Shown: positions 48,071 through 58,420 of the stretch, piece after piece | Layout of the letters: every line of letters starts with the position of its first letter | Position numbering within the stretch: the first letter of the stretch is position 1 | DNA from: Pseudophaeomoniella oleicola | Lineage: Eukaryota > Ascomycota > Eurotiomycetes > Phaeomoniellales > Phaeomoniellaceae | Direction: 5' to 3' | Length of the DNA: 64,000 nucleotides | NCBI GenBank assembly: GCA_003868215.1 | Contig: QWDQ01000007.1 | Coordinates: forward strand, 620,001 to 684,000 | The notes under the pieces: generated by a model | What the model was told of the DNA's origin: nothing | Database searches by the model: none | What the model saw: the letters and a program-made list of their open reading frames with translations, nothing else | Made by a program: the position numbers and the translations under genes

Positions 48071-49015
48071 TCAGGCCTCAGCGGTATCGAGGGATCCCTT
48101 GCCAATCGTTCCAGCCGTAGAATCCGGGCCCTTTTGCTGCCGCAGTTTCTCTTCAAACTTCGCAAATTCTTGCATCGCGATCTCTTCCTCTTGGTCCAAC
48201 ACCTGCTGTACACCTTTAACTTCTTCGATATAGTGCATCAACATTGATTCGATGCCGTTTTTGAGGGTAACCGTACTGGAATCGCAGGTTCGGCAAGCAC
48301 CGCGCAGCTTTAAAAGAACCTGGCCATCATGGAAGCCTCTAAACTCGATATCGCCACCGTCTTCTTGAATCGCAGGCCGAATCCGTGTCTCTAGAAGTTC
48401 TTTGATCATTCCTACCACCTCATCATCATCGTCACTTGCTTCCAACGAGTCCTGGCCTGCGCCTTCCTGACCATCTTCCCCAGCTGTCCTTTCAACGGTA
48501 TTGACGATTGATTCACCAGATGTGACCGCCTCCGTGATAAGGCTGAAGACTTCCGGCTTGATATGCGCCCAATTTGCGTCGGCGGCCTTCGTAACAGTGA
48601 TGAAGTCAGGTCCGTAGAACACAGAGGATACTCCATCAACTTGGAGAAGTCTCGACGCAAGAGGAGAAGGATAAGGAGGCGCTAATGTAGAACGAGGCGT
48701 GCTATATTCAAGAAAAGTAGTCGAGATGTTCGATGGCAGCACCGGGTGGTCCGGTAAGAACTTCAGTGCGTCGGCATTCGGAGTCGTTTGCGTCTGGATG
48801 AAAATGGTTCTCGCTGCAATCGGACTGCATGGTGACCGGAGCGATAAATGTTGAGACAGACTCGGTCTATGGCGTGCCTGCGTGGCGGTGATAGCGGGTG
48901 TTCGTGTAATATAGTGAATATTTCTCTGGAACGAGGCGTTTTGCGCGGACTTTATGAAGGCTCTGCTCCTGGAGAACGTCCGGCTCATGTTCTGCATAGC
49001 GAGACTACTGGACAT
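48071..49015 (-). CDS. NFU1: NFU1-type mitochondrial iron-sulfur cluster carrier
   Basis: Encodes 314 residues. The first 60 residues form a basic, Ser/Arg-rich mitochondrial presequence. The Nfu N-terminal domain follows (about 68-165: 'TPNADALKFLPDHPVL', 'ASRLLQVDGVSSVFYG', 'WAHIKPEVFSLITE'), then an acidic linker, then the NifU C-terminal domain with the cluster-binding CxxC in 'GACRTCDSSTVTLKNGIESM' (about residue 242). NFU1 receives [4Fe-4S] clusters from the mitochondrial ISC machinery and passes them to lipoate synthase, aconitase and respiratory enzymes. The acidic, Gln/Glu-rich C-terminal extension is usual in fungi. An in-frame ATG at 49150 would add 45 residues. I prefer 49015 because it gives a normal presequence and leaves room for the shared promoter with the HIT gene. 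No intron seen. Confidence 0.9.
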   Translation of the reverse strand: MSSSLAMQNMSRTFSRSRAFIKSAQNASFQRNIHYITRTPAITATQARHRPSLSQHLSLRSPCSPIAARTIFIQTQTTPNADALKFLPDHPVLPSNISTTFLEYSTPRSTLAPPYPSPLASRLLQVDGVSSVFYGPDFITVTKAADANWAHIKPEVFSLITEAVTSGESIVNTVERTAGEDGQEGAGQDSLEASDDDDEVVGMIKELLETRIRPAIQEDGGDIEFRGFHDGQVLLKLRGACRTCDSSTVTLKNGIESMLMHYIEEVKGVQQVLDQEEEIAMQEFAKFEEKLRQQKGPDSTAGTIGKGSLDTAEA

Positions 49016-49283
49016 CGTGGTGAAAGATGCAGCTGATTTGGTATAATTAGGGGAAGTAGGTAAGAAAGATGGTATCATTTCATAGTGTGACGCAAGAGTT
49101 TGCCATCGCAATTGCATCTTTTGCAGTCTGGCTTTAGTAATCCATCTCATTGGGCGGTGATAAGATAATCTCCGCTCTCCACAACTTCTCCATACAGAAC
49201 ACCAAAGCTAGAATAATTAATGGTCTCCGTATCCATATCGTGATTCATCTTAATGGGAGACAAGACAGCATGCGCTATCAGAC

Positions 49284-49874
49284 ATGCCAATAATCTGTCA
49301 AATCTGCTCTAAAGAGCCTGCGAAGTACCGCTGTCCGATATGCAAGACGTCTACGTTCGTGTTTATTCGTTGATTCAGACTCTTTTCTCTCCCTCTAACG
49401 CTTCATAGGTGCTCTTTAGGTTGTACAAAATCGCATAAGTTACAATGCGCCAACTTAGACGAACAAGTTGATTCAGTTCCGGAGCTTCGAGCAGTGACAG
49501 CCGAGGATGGGAAGTGTTCAGCAACAGAGACGGAAGACACATTTGCGAGCCTTGCCACATCAACAGAACTCGCAGAGCTGTTCGAGAGATATCCAACGCT
49601 GCTAGGCAAGCTACAAGAGATCTACCGAATAGCGACAGATCCGACTGAGTTGCACAGTCCATTCCCAGCTCAGCATGCAAAAGTTCATGGGCGCAACCGA
49701 GGGAACGATCGCTTCGGAAGGCAGATGCATACAAGACCAGAACAGTGGACACCAGAGAAAGACTTTGACAACGCACTCGGTGTGCTCAAGCATGCGCAGA
49801 CTTCAGCGACGTCTGAAGCCGAAGGACTTCAAACTTACTCTCGGCTGGTATATCGTCTATGCGCCCAGGAATGA
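49284..49874 (+). CDS. HIT-type zinc-finger protein (Hit1/ZNHIT3-like)
   Basis: Two exons, 49284-49354 and 49409-49874, with a 54-nt intron (GTTCGT donor, CTAACG branch, TAG), give 178 residues. Splicing rebuilds a HIT zinc finger at the N-terminus: C-x2-C in 'ICQICSKEPAKYRCPIC', four residues (KTST), then 'CSLGCTKSHKLQC'. An alternative donor 12 bases earlier would shorten the CPIC-to-C spacing to two and is rejected. Hit1/ZNHIT3 proteins assist box C/D snoRNP assembly with Rsa1. That role is inferred from the finger class and the small size. The C-terminal part is helical ('ELAELFERYPTLLGKLQEIY'). It is transcribed head to head with NFU1 and was missed by simple ORF reading because its first exon is 71 nt. 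Confidence 0.85.
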
Positions 49875-50020
49875 GATTCCTAAGTCAACACGAACATAGT
49901 CGCATAACGCAAACGCAGGTATTTCATCGTATCCTCATTTCTGTCACAATCAACTATATGAGTCATGGCGGATATTGCCCTTGTTACCTTCTGAGCGTCT
50001 AAAGGTCCTTGCTCCACGTT

Positions 50021-51058
50021 TCATATGGACTCTTGGGGCCGAAGCTTCGGAGCCATTGTCCTAAAAGTGGACAGCTTTCCTCGCAGTCCTATTCTCCCCG
50101 GACCCTGCAGGGAACCTTTCTTGATATGCGCCATTTTCTCGTCATTCTCGGTCCATCTGCGATCTCTAGGCGAGTCATACACTGGACCCTGCAATGTCTT
50201 GACCCTTTCGTCCCTTTCCACTTCCAACATGTTGTCAGAGCTCTTACGGCCGAAGCTATGCGTATTCGTGTCAATGTCTGACGTGGCTGTCCTACGTTGA
50301 GGGCCTTTTCGATCAGCGACTTTCAGATCAGTCTGACCAAACGTGCCCGATACATGACCGCCGTAATCGCTCTCAGCGGCATTTTTCGGCAAATTATTCG
50401 AGGGGAATATGAGCGCCAGTCTCTTCAGGAGCTTCCGGCGATCACTTCCATCTGCTGTGGTGGTCTTTGCGAATGCCAAAGCCGCACTTTGCGGAACATA
50501 TGGCGGAGGAGTAGTGTCTTCCAGCCTCTCAACATGCTGCAAAGCAGCATCACAGGGTATCACAGCTGAAAGACGTTGGCTAGGAGTCTCGTCGTCTGAT
50601 ACGAGACCATGCTTGATGTCCTTGGGATATAGTTTGTGGATGTCACACCGGCTCGAAGCAGTGACTTCGACCTTGTTTGTGTCGCTCTCGGCTTCAGGGG
50701 ATCCGCGAAGCGACGAGCGCAGAGTTTTGACACCATCTATCCCCTGCGCCGATTGCTTAATGGGATTGTCTGGGAGCGAAGGTTGTGAGACGGGTCTTTC
50801 ATTGTGGCCTTGACTCGTGTCTTTCGAGAGATTGAGGGTCCCCGCATCGACAACAAAGTCCACCGGGGGAGTGTCCTGTATATCATAGCTTTCCTTTCTT
50901 CTGAAGTCCCGCTTGCCTCGAGATAACGTTTGCTGGGCTTTGATGGTTCTCAATCGCCGGCACAGGTCGTCAGCGTCGAAATGGCCGTACACGCTGACGT
51001 CTCTTGACTTTCTAGCTTTCTTCAGCGCCAGAGGCACCGGTAGTAGGTGTTGTCGCAT
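50021..51058 (-). CDS. Unrecognised protein, mostly disordered
   Basis: Encodes at least 345 residues from the first ATG at 51058. The frame stays open upstream to 51127 with coding-like sequence ('VVNVFQKTIVPGFLGYSEGH') but without an ATG, so a 5' exon may exist. The N-terminal 60 residues look ordered ('LLPVPLALKKARKSRDVSVY', 'DADDLCRRLRTIKAQQ'). The remainder is polar, rich in Ser, Asp, Lys and Thr and probably disordered. A short helix 'SDRRKLLKRLALIFPSNNLP' may be a binding motif. I know no homologue and assign no function. It is convergent with the HIT gene (147 bases between stops). The length of the open frame and the presence of an N-terminal ordered patch argue that it is real. Confidence 0.55.
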   Translation of the reverse strand: MRQHLLPVPLALKKARKSRDVSVYGHFDADDLCRRLRTIKAQQTLSRGKRDFRRKESYDIQDTPPVDFVVDAGTLNLSKDTSQGHNERPVSQPSLPDNPIKQSAQGIDGVKTLRSSLRGSPEAESDTNKVEVTASSRCDIHKLYPKDIKHGLVSDDETPSQRLSAVIPCDAALQHVERLEDTTPPPYVPQSAALAFAKTTTADGSDRRKLLKRLALIFPSNNLPKNAAESDYGGHVSGTFGQTDLKVADRKGPQRRTATSDIDTNTHSFGRKSSDNMLEVERDERVKTLQGPVYDSPRDRRWTENDEKMAHIKKGSLQGPGRIGLRGKLSTFRTMAPKLRPQESI

Positions 51059-51717
51059 ATGGCCCTCAGAATACCCGAGGAACCCCGGCACAATTGTCTT
51101 TTGAAAAACGTTAACCACGCGTTTCAACTAACGATATCATCCCAACTCTGAATCGATATATGGATTGGAAATGTTGCACAGCAAGGACCACATCTGCCCG
51201 AGATGGCCCCTCACAATGTCGGATCCGGCGTTGTATGTGCCGCAATATACTGGGGATGCTGTAAGGGTAGAGTAGGCTTTCCAATCAAAGGAATTAATAT
51301 TATAAGATGAGAAAGTTGCAACTTGTAATTTGTAACTGTGAAATGACAGAGCGGTAGTCAAGATATTGCGAATCCACATCGAGGGGAAAGCGTTATATAT
51401 AATGTAACTACCTAGTATATCTAGCAGCTAATTGACTGGTATCGTGATGGGGCTTGAGACAAGCGATCTCTAATAGTCTGAGGTAACATCCATCAAAATA
51501 AGGCCTCTGGATCTAGGTTCAGCAGGACCCCATCCGAGCGCTTTGGGGGGCTACTCCTCCGCATGAGGGCCAGTGTCGCAGTGTACTACTATGGTACATA
51601 AGGTAGTACTAAATTAGAGAACCCTGGCGTGGAAGCCCTCCAACACATGACGGCGATTGCACCCATACTACGTAGAAACGGGTATGCCTCCGAGGTCGTC
51701 CGGGGTCGGAATACTAT

Positions 51718-52005
51718 TTAGATCGGTACACCCAGGGGTGAGAAAATGGACCATATGATCCCCAAGGTCGATATCCAGAGAATCTCATGGATCTTCTCCG
51801 CCTCGCCGTATTCCTGAGGAATCGCTGAAAAGGTCCAAACAGGTATGGCGAGCATCTTGTGATCGACTTCCGCTTTGTTGAAGTTGTGGAGTGATTGGGC
51901 TGTGATGGGGTAGAAAAGGAGGGTCGTGTAATATGGAGGACTTACCCCAATGTTAGGCCCGTATGCCTGTTTGGGGAAACGGCTCGATAGTGGCATTTTT
52001 GGCAT
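51718..52005 (-). CDS. Possible small membrane protein (doubtful)
   Basis: A 95-residue ORF with an ATG in fair context (CCAAGATGC). It has protein-like, non-repetitive composition including 'AEVDHKMLAIPVWTFSAIP' and a hydrophobic C-terminal segment 'ILWISTLGIIWSIFSPLGV' (about 74-92), which could span a membrane. A GTAAGT lies inside but no frame-keeping acceptor follows it. There is no known family. It may be chance, or one exon of a larger gene. Confidence 0.28.
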   Translation of the reverse strand: MPKMPLSSRFPKQAYGPNIGVSPPYYTTLLFYPITAQSLHNFNKAEVDHKMLAIPVWTFSAIPQEYGEAEKIHEILWISTLGIIWSIFSPLGVPI

Positions 52006-53200
52006 CTTGGTTCTCTGGGGATTGATTGGACCTACTACGCATGCAAGTGCGTTATGAAAGACAGGGCCATGACTCTAGTATAGCGGTGTTCCTACGAATG
52101 TCTCTTTGTCTCATTGAAATACCCAAATTGTCCAGATTGTTGATTGGATTCATTGGTGTCCCCCAATCTGGTTGCAGAGGCTCGACTTTATCCATGGTTC
52201 ACTATCAGATAACGCACGTGAGGCCTGAGTTGTTGGCTTTCGGGCGTTTTTCCACGGCTGAGATAGGCGTGTGGCGGCCATCTCGCTAAATCAGTGAAGA
52301 ACAAACGGACCAATAACTACACACCTACTAAGGTACCTATGTATGTACTTGCTTCTGTAAGGTGTCTATTATCTAAAGGAGGTACCACTCCTACATTGGG
52401 GCACCGGGCACTTGCCGTACGGAGCATGGCCTCGTGCAGTCTACCGTAGTAAGCGAGTCAAGTGTTATTCTAGGCAATCTCCTACTTCCTCGGTCCTCTT
52501 AAGCTACATAGTAATAGTAGCCATTCGAATTAGAAGTCGAGACGTTACACGAGCCGGAACATTGCTGAGACTGCGTCCTCCATCTCTTGTCCACATCCTG
52601 CGTTAGCAACGATCTCATTAAGACTATTGTTCCTGGCTTCAAATTTTACCGCCAACTTAAGACTGTCTAATTACCTAACGGCCTAGGTACATATCGGTAA
52701 GATGGACAACTAATTCACATACAACTGGGAAAAAGACGGCTACCTATATTTACAAGATATTTTCAGTTGAGCTGATGATCCTGGGAGGTCTCATCATCTT
52801 TGCGACAAGCTCTCTGCAGTGATACAGACCGGGTTACGATGTTTGCTTGTGTCGCACAACTTAGGAATAGACAAAATGACCATCATCCTTCGTGCACTCA
52901 AGCACATGCCTAACCTCGTACAATCTAGCCATTTGGTCAAGTGAGACTGTGTCACGCCCTGCGAATCTTACCTGTGAATCAAATGATCTCCTGTGTTTCC
53001 CAGCTGCCCAAAACAAAGTCAGTTATGACCATGCGAGGACTCCTGAACGATCTGGAATCTCGGTATCCTTCACAGCTTGTACGCTATCGTATATGCTCGC
53101 TGTCTGCCTGTTTCCGACTTCCTTTCTGATGCAAATGGGCATTCGAAGCTTCCAGATACCTGGGCACCGATGTGAAGCGTACATGTGGAACAATGTCTAC

Positions 53201-53217
53201 CTAGGTACAGTACCTAG
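53201..53217. repeat. Inverted repeat CTAGGTAC-A-GTACCTAG
   Basis: Eight-base arms around a single base, made from the same CCTAGGTAC motif. It could be a protein-binding dyad or a mutational by-product. No gene is near. Confidence 0.85.
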
Positions 53218-53680
53218 ATATATACATAGTTAATGTACTCAGGAGAGTCGGTCGGATCAGATAGACCGCATGTGCCCGCCTGATTGTTTTGGCCACGGCT
53301 TATTTGGCTCCCGCTGTGATCTGTGCTTGTAATCGTGTTATCGAAACATGCGGCTGACTACGCCACAAAGAGTCCCAGACTGAATGCTTTATAGATATGC
53401 ACCATCTCTGTTGTACTGATTACACTCACCTTCTCGCTCTGGTCATCATCTCAATATGGTCATTTGACGACGCTGGTAAATTAATATTCAATTGACCTCA
53501 GATACTAATCCTTCAACCGATTAGATTAGTTAAGCGCCTACCCCTGACGACCCACGTAGGCGCCTACCTACTACTTAGTACCATGTAATTAGTAGGTAAG
53601 GAAGCAGCGGCTGTTTCACTTAATAAATGTCGAGACCCCAGCCCTAGATCATCTTGCTAGGTACCTGAGGAATCAGGTAG

Positions 53681-53692
53681 TACTACGTAGTA
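53681..53692. repeat. 12-bp palindrome TACTACGTAGTA
   Basis: The third perfect copy, about 1.1 kb upstream of the RasGEF gene and flanked on the left by GGTAG. Confidence 0.9.
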
Positions 53693-54829
53693 TGAAGGCT
53701 TATCTAGGCGAGCTGCAGGTGTCAAGAGCTCGCTGACAGCCGAGAAATTGGGGAGGCTGATCAGTTTAGGTAAGGCAAGGGTCTTTCCAGGTACCTGCAA
53801 GAGTGTCTAAACGTACGGAGATACCTTGCCTACTGTAGGTCCCCGGCGAGCCAGCCGGGGAAGAACGGTAAGCAAGTACCCGTCAACACACCTCAGCCGG
53901 AACCTCAGCAAGGTTGGAGGGTAGGATGCGCACTCTATGAGAGACGACAGGAACAAGACGCGCACAAGAAATAGCGCACACATCAGATCACGTATTCCTG
54001 TACTCCTCGGCATCAAGTCACAAGTCACAACTTGTGCACTGTACTGACCTACGATTGTGGTACGGTTCGACTTGGCTGGTGGTACGGAGATGCTAAAGGA
54101 AAGCGTGTACGTCCATATGTATCTGTATCCCAAAGTTGCTTGCACCGAATTCCCAATAAACAACACCGAGGCAGCCAATTTCCACGGTCTCTTCTTGAAA
54201 CTACTAGTACAGTTCCAGCACCAGTCCTCCTCGTTCTTCCAAAATCCAACTGATTCGGCATCAAATCACAGCTGCAGTAATTACTTCCTCCTAGGTTACC
54301 TCCCTACTACACCGGCCAAAACTTTCTCCATTGGCCGTCGTCCTCGTCCGCGTCCTCACACGCATCCGAGCTCAGGAACTACTCTTTATCATTCCGGCAG
54401 AGGAGGACCCCCTTCTTCACATCTGGCCCTCTTCTACAGTATTACCACTTCCTAGTTCAAGCCGCGCGTGCCTAAAGCCCACAATTCGGTTCCACGGCAT
54501 ACCTAGTTCTCTACCTAGGTACAACTAGATAGCTGTCTGTTCCCTGTTCCCTCATTCGTTACCACCAACTCATCAAGTCATAACGGTCCAAGGGCACGGG
54601 AGACTATCGCATAATCGCACATTACTATACCGTCATTGTAATAGTATTTACTGGAGGTTATCAGGATCGCCGATTGATTTACACCACGTATTTGCTGCAA
54701 CAACTTAAACCCATTACCGAAGCTCTGTGTAGTCTTCGTGGAAAGCGAAAAAAAGCATGCTGCAGGCGAGGATCGGGTAGTATGGTGACAAGCTTCATGG
54801 ATGTGGAATGTGTCGCATAGGCAGCAGAG

Positions 54830-57800
54830 ATGATGTCGAAGTGGTCGAATTTCGATCTTCGCATTGAGGAACCCCCACCCCCACGGACACGCAAGTCCAG
54901 CATGAAGTCAGCGTCAATAGGTGGTGAATCCAAGGTATCCAAAAGTTCCAGCAGTTCTTCTACCGGGGACCGGCCGAAAACTAGTAGCGAAAGAAGCAAC
55001 GCGGCGGCCCAACGTCAAAAGCAATCTAACACGAACACGGGCAATATACAAGCCAAAATCGCTTCCGCTGCCACGGTTCAGCGTGATTCCAGAGCGTCAA
55101 TTCGCGATGACCCATTCTTCAGGATATATCAGACAGTTCAATCTGCCCGGATGGCTGAGCAGATCAGACCCGAGTCCGCAAACCTGTCAGAAAATGTACG
55201 TTTGGATATGGCTTTCTTTGTACCTCCATCACTATTTATTGAGCCTCACGGGCGAGACTACGCACCACATTCGGTCACATTTAAAGATACCACTCCCTCA
55301 TTCGTGAAGCTAACTTACCGTCAGGCATCAAAATCCGGGCAATACCCATCGGTCAATCTGGCCATCCTGGGCGGACAGGGGGTTGGCAAGTCTACGTTCA
55401 TCCAGAAAGCCCTGGACCTTCGGCAGATCCCTACTGTCCGTGCATCTGCCAAAAAGATGTCCTTGGACGATGTCATCTATGTGGTTAGATTAATTGAAAT
55501 CCAGATCGACGATATCGTCTTTTCAGGCAAAGGACGTGTAAGTTGGCCTTCTACAGTGGATGGCCAACCGATGCCGTCGATTGACGGGATTATGGTTCTC
55601 TACGATGTGACGAACAGGAGGAGTGTTCAGAATTTCCAGAACATACTGCGTATGTTGTCTATAATCACTACTCAACCTCGGCGTGCGCGTTGCAAGCAGT
55701 CTGCCGTTGAGCCTACGACACAGGCGTCTTACGGCGCCTTGCACGCCATTGCTGAAGTCATTGGTAGGAGAATTGCTGACACCATTGTGGCAGGTACATT
55801 TTCAGCGAACGACAAGCCGTGTGTTCTTGTTTCTTGCAAATGTGATAATCCTCCAAAAGCTCGACAGATCGAGGCGGGCATGATCGAGGAAATGGGACGA
55901 TCTTGTGGTGTCGAGACATACCAGACATCAGCAAACGTGCCTGAGAGCCAGAAACGGTGTATCTCGGTGTTACTGAGAGCTATAGTTGTAGAAAGTTCCG
56001 GTAAGTCGTTGATCCAGAAGCCCATCTGTACCCGATGCCTGAAACATTCTTGTCGACCCTTTCCCACCTGTCTTCCGGCTGTCTTTGTATTACCTTTGGC
56101 ATGTTTAACCCCCAGTCACGTGATGGGCAATGAAGTCGTGCTATCTTGGATCTCCATAAGCTTTGACCCGCATAGGGCCCTGGCATCTTTTTTTGTGTTT
56201 CATCGGGCACCATCCTACCAAAACCTGCAACGTTTAGCCAGTCTGCATTTCCTAACTTACATGATTCCTCGATCCCCTCCGTACCCATTTTGGGGATTCT
56301 GACATTTGACTCAACTTTACATGCGGCATAAAAATGCCCCGGAGCGTGCTTACACCGACGACTAACTCTTGGCAGAATCCCCACACAAACCGTCATCCAG
56401 TTCAAGAGCGGTACCAGTAAACAAGCCCCTGATATCGGAGTCTTTACCCAGCAAGTCGAAGAAGTCAGGGAAACCTGATATCGACAGAACCGTCAAGGGC
56501 AAAGGCAAAGAGTTGCCAACACCTTCCCCGTTGTCGCCAATTTCCAGAATATCGGGCAGATCGGTCCCACCCCATTCGAAAGGCGACCCGGTACAATTCA
56601 CGCATTCCTTTTCTACTTCGGAGTGGGAAACCCCGCATCCTCCGGGGAGTCCTACCTCCTATCTGCTAGACAGTGCACTCAGGCCGAGTACTGCGGACAC
56701 GGAAGACAGTCAAGTGTACAGTACCTTTCTTAACATGGACGATGACGATCAGTCTGAGATTCTGCCTGACAACATGTCCGTATCACAGCAAAGCACAGCC
56801 GATTTAGCCAGCCTGAGAATAACGGAAAAGGAGCAGGTCGAGACGGGAACCAGCTTCGACGAGCTCGTTGACCGACTTCTTTCTCTACCTATGTCAAAAG
56901 CAGAGGGAAAGTTTGTACCGATATTCCTGTGTCTCTACCGCAAATTTTCTCCCCCACATCAACTGCTGTCCGCTGTTCTTGGCAGATTTGAACGCGTGGA
57001 AAAGAGTGGTGAAGCACAATTGATCCGGGTCGGCGAACAGCTACGCTATCTTCAAGTAATAGCGCAATGGACGAATGAATACCCTGGAGATTTTGCTCAT
57101 GCGTTAACGAGGAATGAGATCATTGCGTTCGTGGCAAAGCTTGAGAGGAGTCGAATCTTCACTTATGCCGCCAAGGAGGTTAACAATTATCTTGAAAATG
57201 TTGTGGTAGACGATGATACCACTTGGGCCTTTCATGATGGCGATGACGAAGATGCGAGTAAACAATCAATGATAAGCGCATCGTCGACAACCCTGGCATC
57301 TACCAAGAGCAAACACTCGCTTGACGATTCTATCAAAGATTCGGGTATAGGTTCCAAAGAGGATCTTGCTGATACGTCTTCTCGAAACTCTACAGTTCCC
57401 TCTATGGTATCAGCCTTAGATCGATCTATGAGCAGTTCATCCCAATCGCTCGCAACACTGATGTCACACGACGAAGCCGCTCGTGAGGCTCAGCATCTAA
57501 ACCCGAATCCGCGAAGAAGGCTCGATAAAAATGTCTGGCGTCAATTCATGGCCATGCCCGGCGAAGAAATTGCTAAAGAGCTCACGCGCATCGACTGGAT
57601 CATGTATTCCTCCATTCGACCACGCGATCTGGTTCGGCATGTCAGCCTTACTGGGGACAAGAAAGATAGAACGAAAAGTCTTGAGAACGTTAACCGTATG
57701 ATCAACCACTTCAATCACATCGCGCTCTTTGTCTCCAGCATGATCCTATTCCGGGACAAGCCCAAACACCGAGCACTGGCCCTCGAGAAGTTTATGCATA

Positions 57801-58420
57801 TCGCGTGGAAACTCCGCCAACAAAACAACTACAATTCGCTTGGTTCTGTAATTGCTGGGATCAACGGAACAGCCATCCACCGTCTCTCTCTCACCCGTGA
57901 ACTTATTCCTCCTCAGGTGCAGAAGGAGTTCATGAGGCTGGTCATCCTCATGGGCACGGGGAAGTCTCACTTTGCGTATCGACTCGCATGGGAAAACTCG
58001 TTCTCGGAAAAGATTCCGTTCCTACCGCTTCATAGGCGTGATCTTGTGGCTGCGGAGGACGGCAATCGTACGTTTGTTGGTCCCCATGGGGATCGCATTA
58101 ATTGGAAGAAATTTGAAATCATGGGTGACGTGATCATCGAGATCCAAAGGAGTCAGGAAAGGCCTTATCCATATATGCAAAAGAACGAGGAATGCCTGCG
58201 GCTCATCCTTGAAACGAAGTTCCTGGAAGGTGACGAGGTAGGTTCACACCGCCAGAATTATCATGATTTGTGTCCTCCATGCTGACTGATCGATTTCCAG
58301 GACTCGATCGATCCATACCAAGAATTGTACGAACGGAGTGTCCAAGTCGAGCCAGCTGGTGCAGGTGACTCGCGGAAAGGTTTTGGTTGGTTACGAGGAA
58401 CGATAGCCAGGACCTCATGA
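54830..58420 (+). CDS. Ras-like GTPase domain fused to RasGEF_N and CDC25-type RasGEF
   Basis: Five exons are the best model: 54830-55195, 55325-55649, 55794-56000, 56376-58237 and 58301-58420, for 959 residues. Introns of 129, 144, 375 and 63 nt have GTACGT, GTATGT, GTAAGT and GTAGGT donors and GCTAAC/GCTGAC/ACTAAC branches. The 129- and 144-nt introns are stop-free and keep frame, so they could be retained. An N-terminal disordered Ser-rich region precedes a Ras-like G domain: P-loop GGQGVGKS (about 140), 'GIMVLYDVTNRRSVQNF', and SCKCD where Ras has NKxD. Then come a disordered linker, a RasGEF_N domain (about 455-575, 'VDRLLSLPMSKAEGKFVPIF') and a catalytic CDC25 domain (about 685-920, 'ELTRIDWIMYSSIRPRDLV', 'FNHIALFVSSMIL', 'NNYNSLGSVIAGINGTAIHR', 'GPHGDRINWKKFEIMGDVI'). 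It should activate a Ras/Rap-type GTPase. Which one is not visible. Confidence 0.88.

Larger units (their letters stand above)
51059..54829. other. Gene-poor region upstream of the RasGEF gene
   Basis: About 3.8 kb. It contains TACTACGTAG (51666-51675), the inverted repeat CTAGGTAC-A-GTACCTAG (53201-53217), TACTACGTAGTA (53681-53692), TACCTAGGTA (54512-54521) and several CTACCTA runs. One small minus-strand ORF (52005-51718) is listed separately. No other coding sequence, RNA gene or transposon is supported. The last few hundred bases are probably the RasGEF leader. Confidence 0.45.

Noticed and set aside
56001-56375. Open frame running on past exon 3 of the RasGEF gene
   Set aside because: The extension lacks family similarity and ends in a stop. 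Strong GTAAGT and ACTAAC/GGCAG sites mark it as an intron joining the G domain to the RasGEF part.
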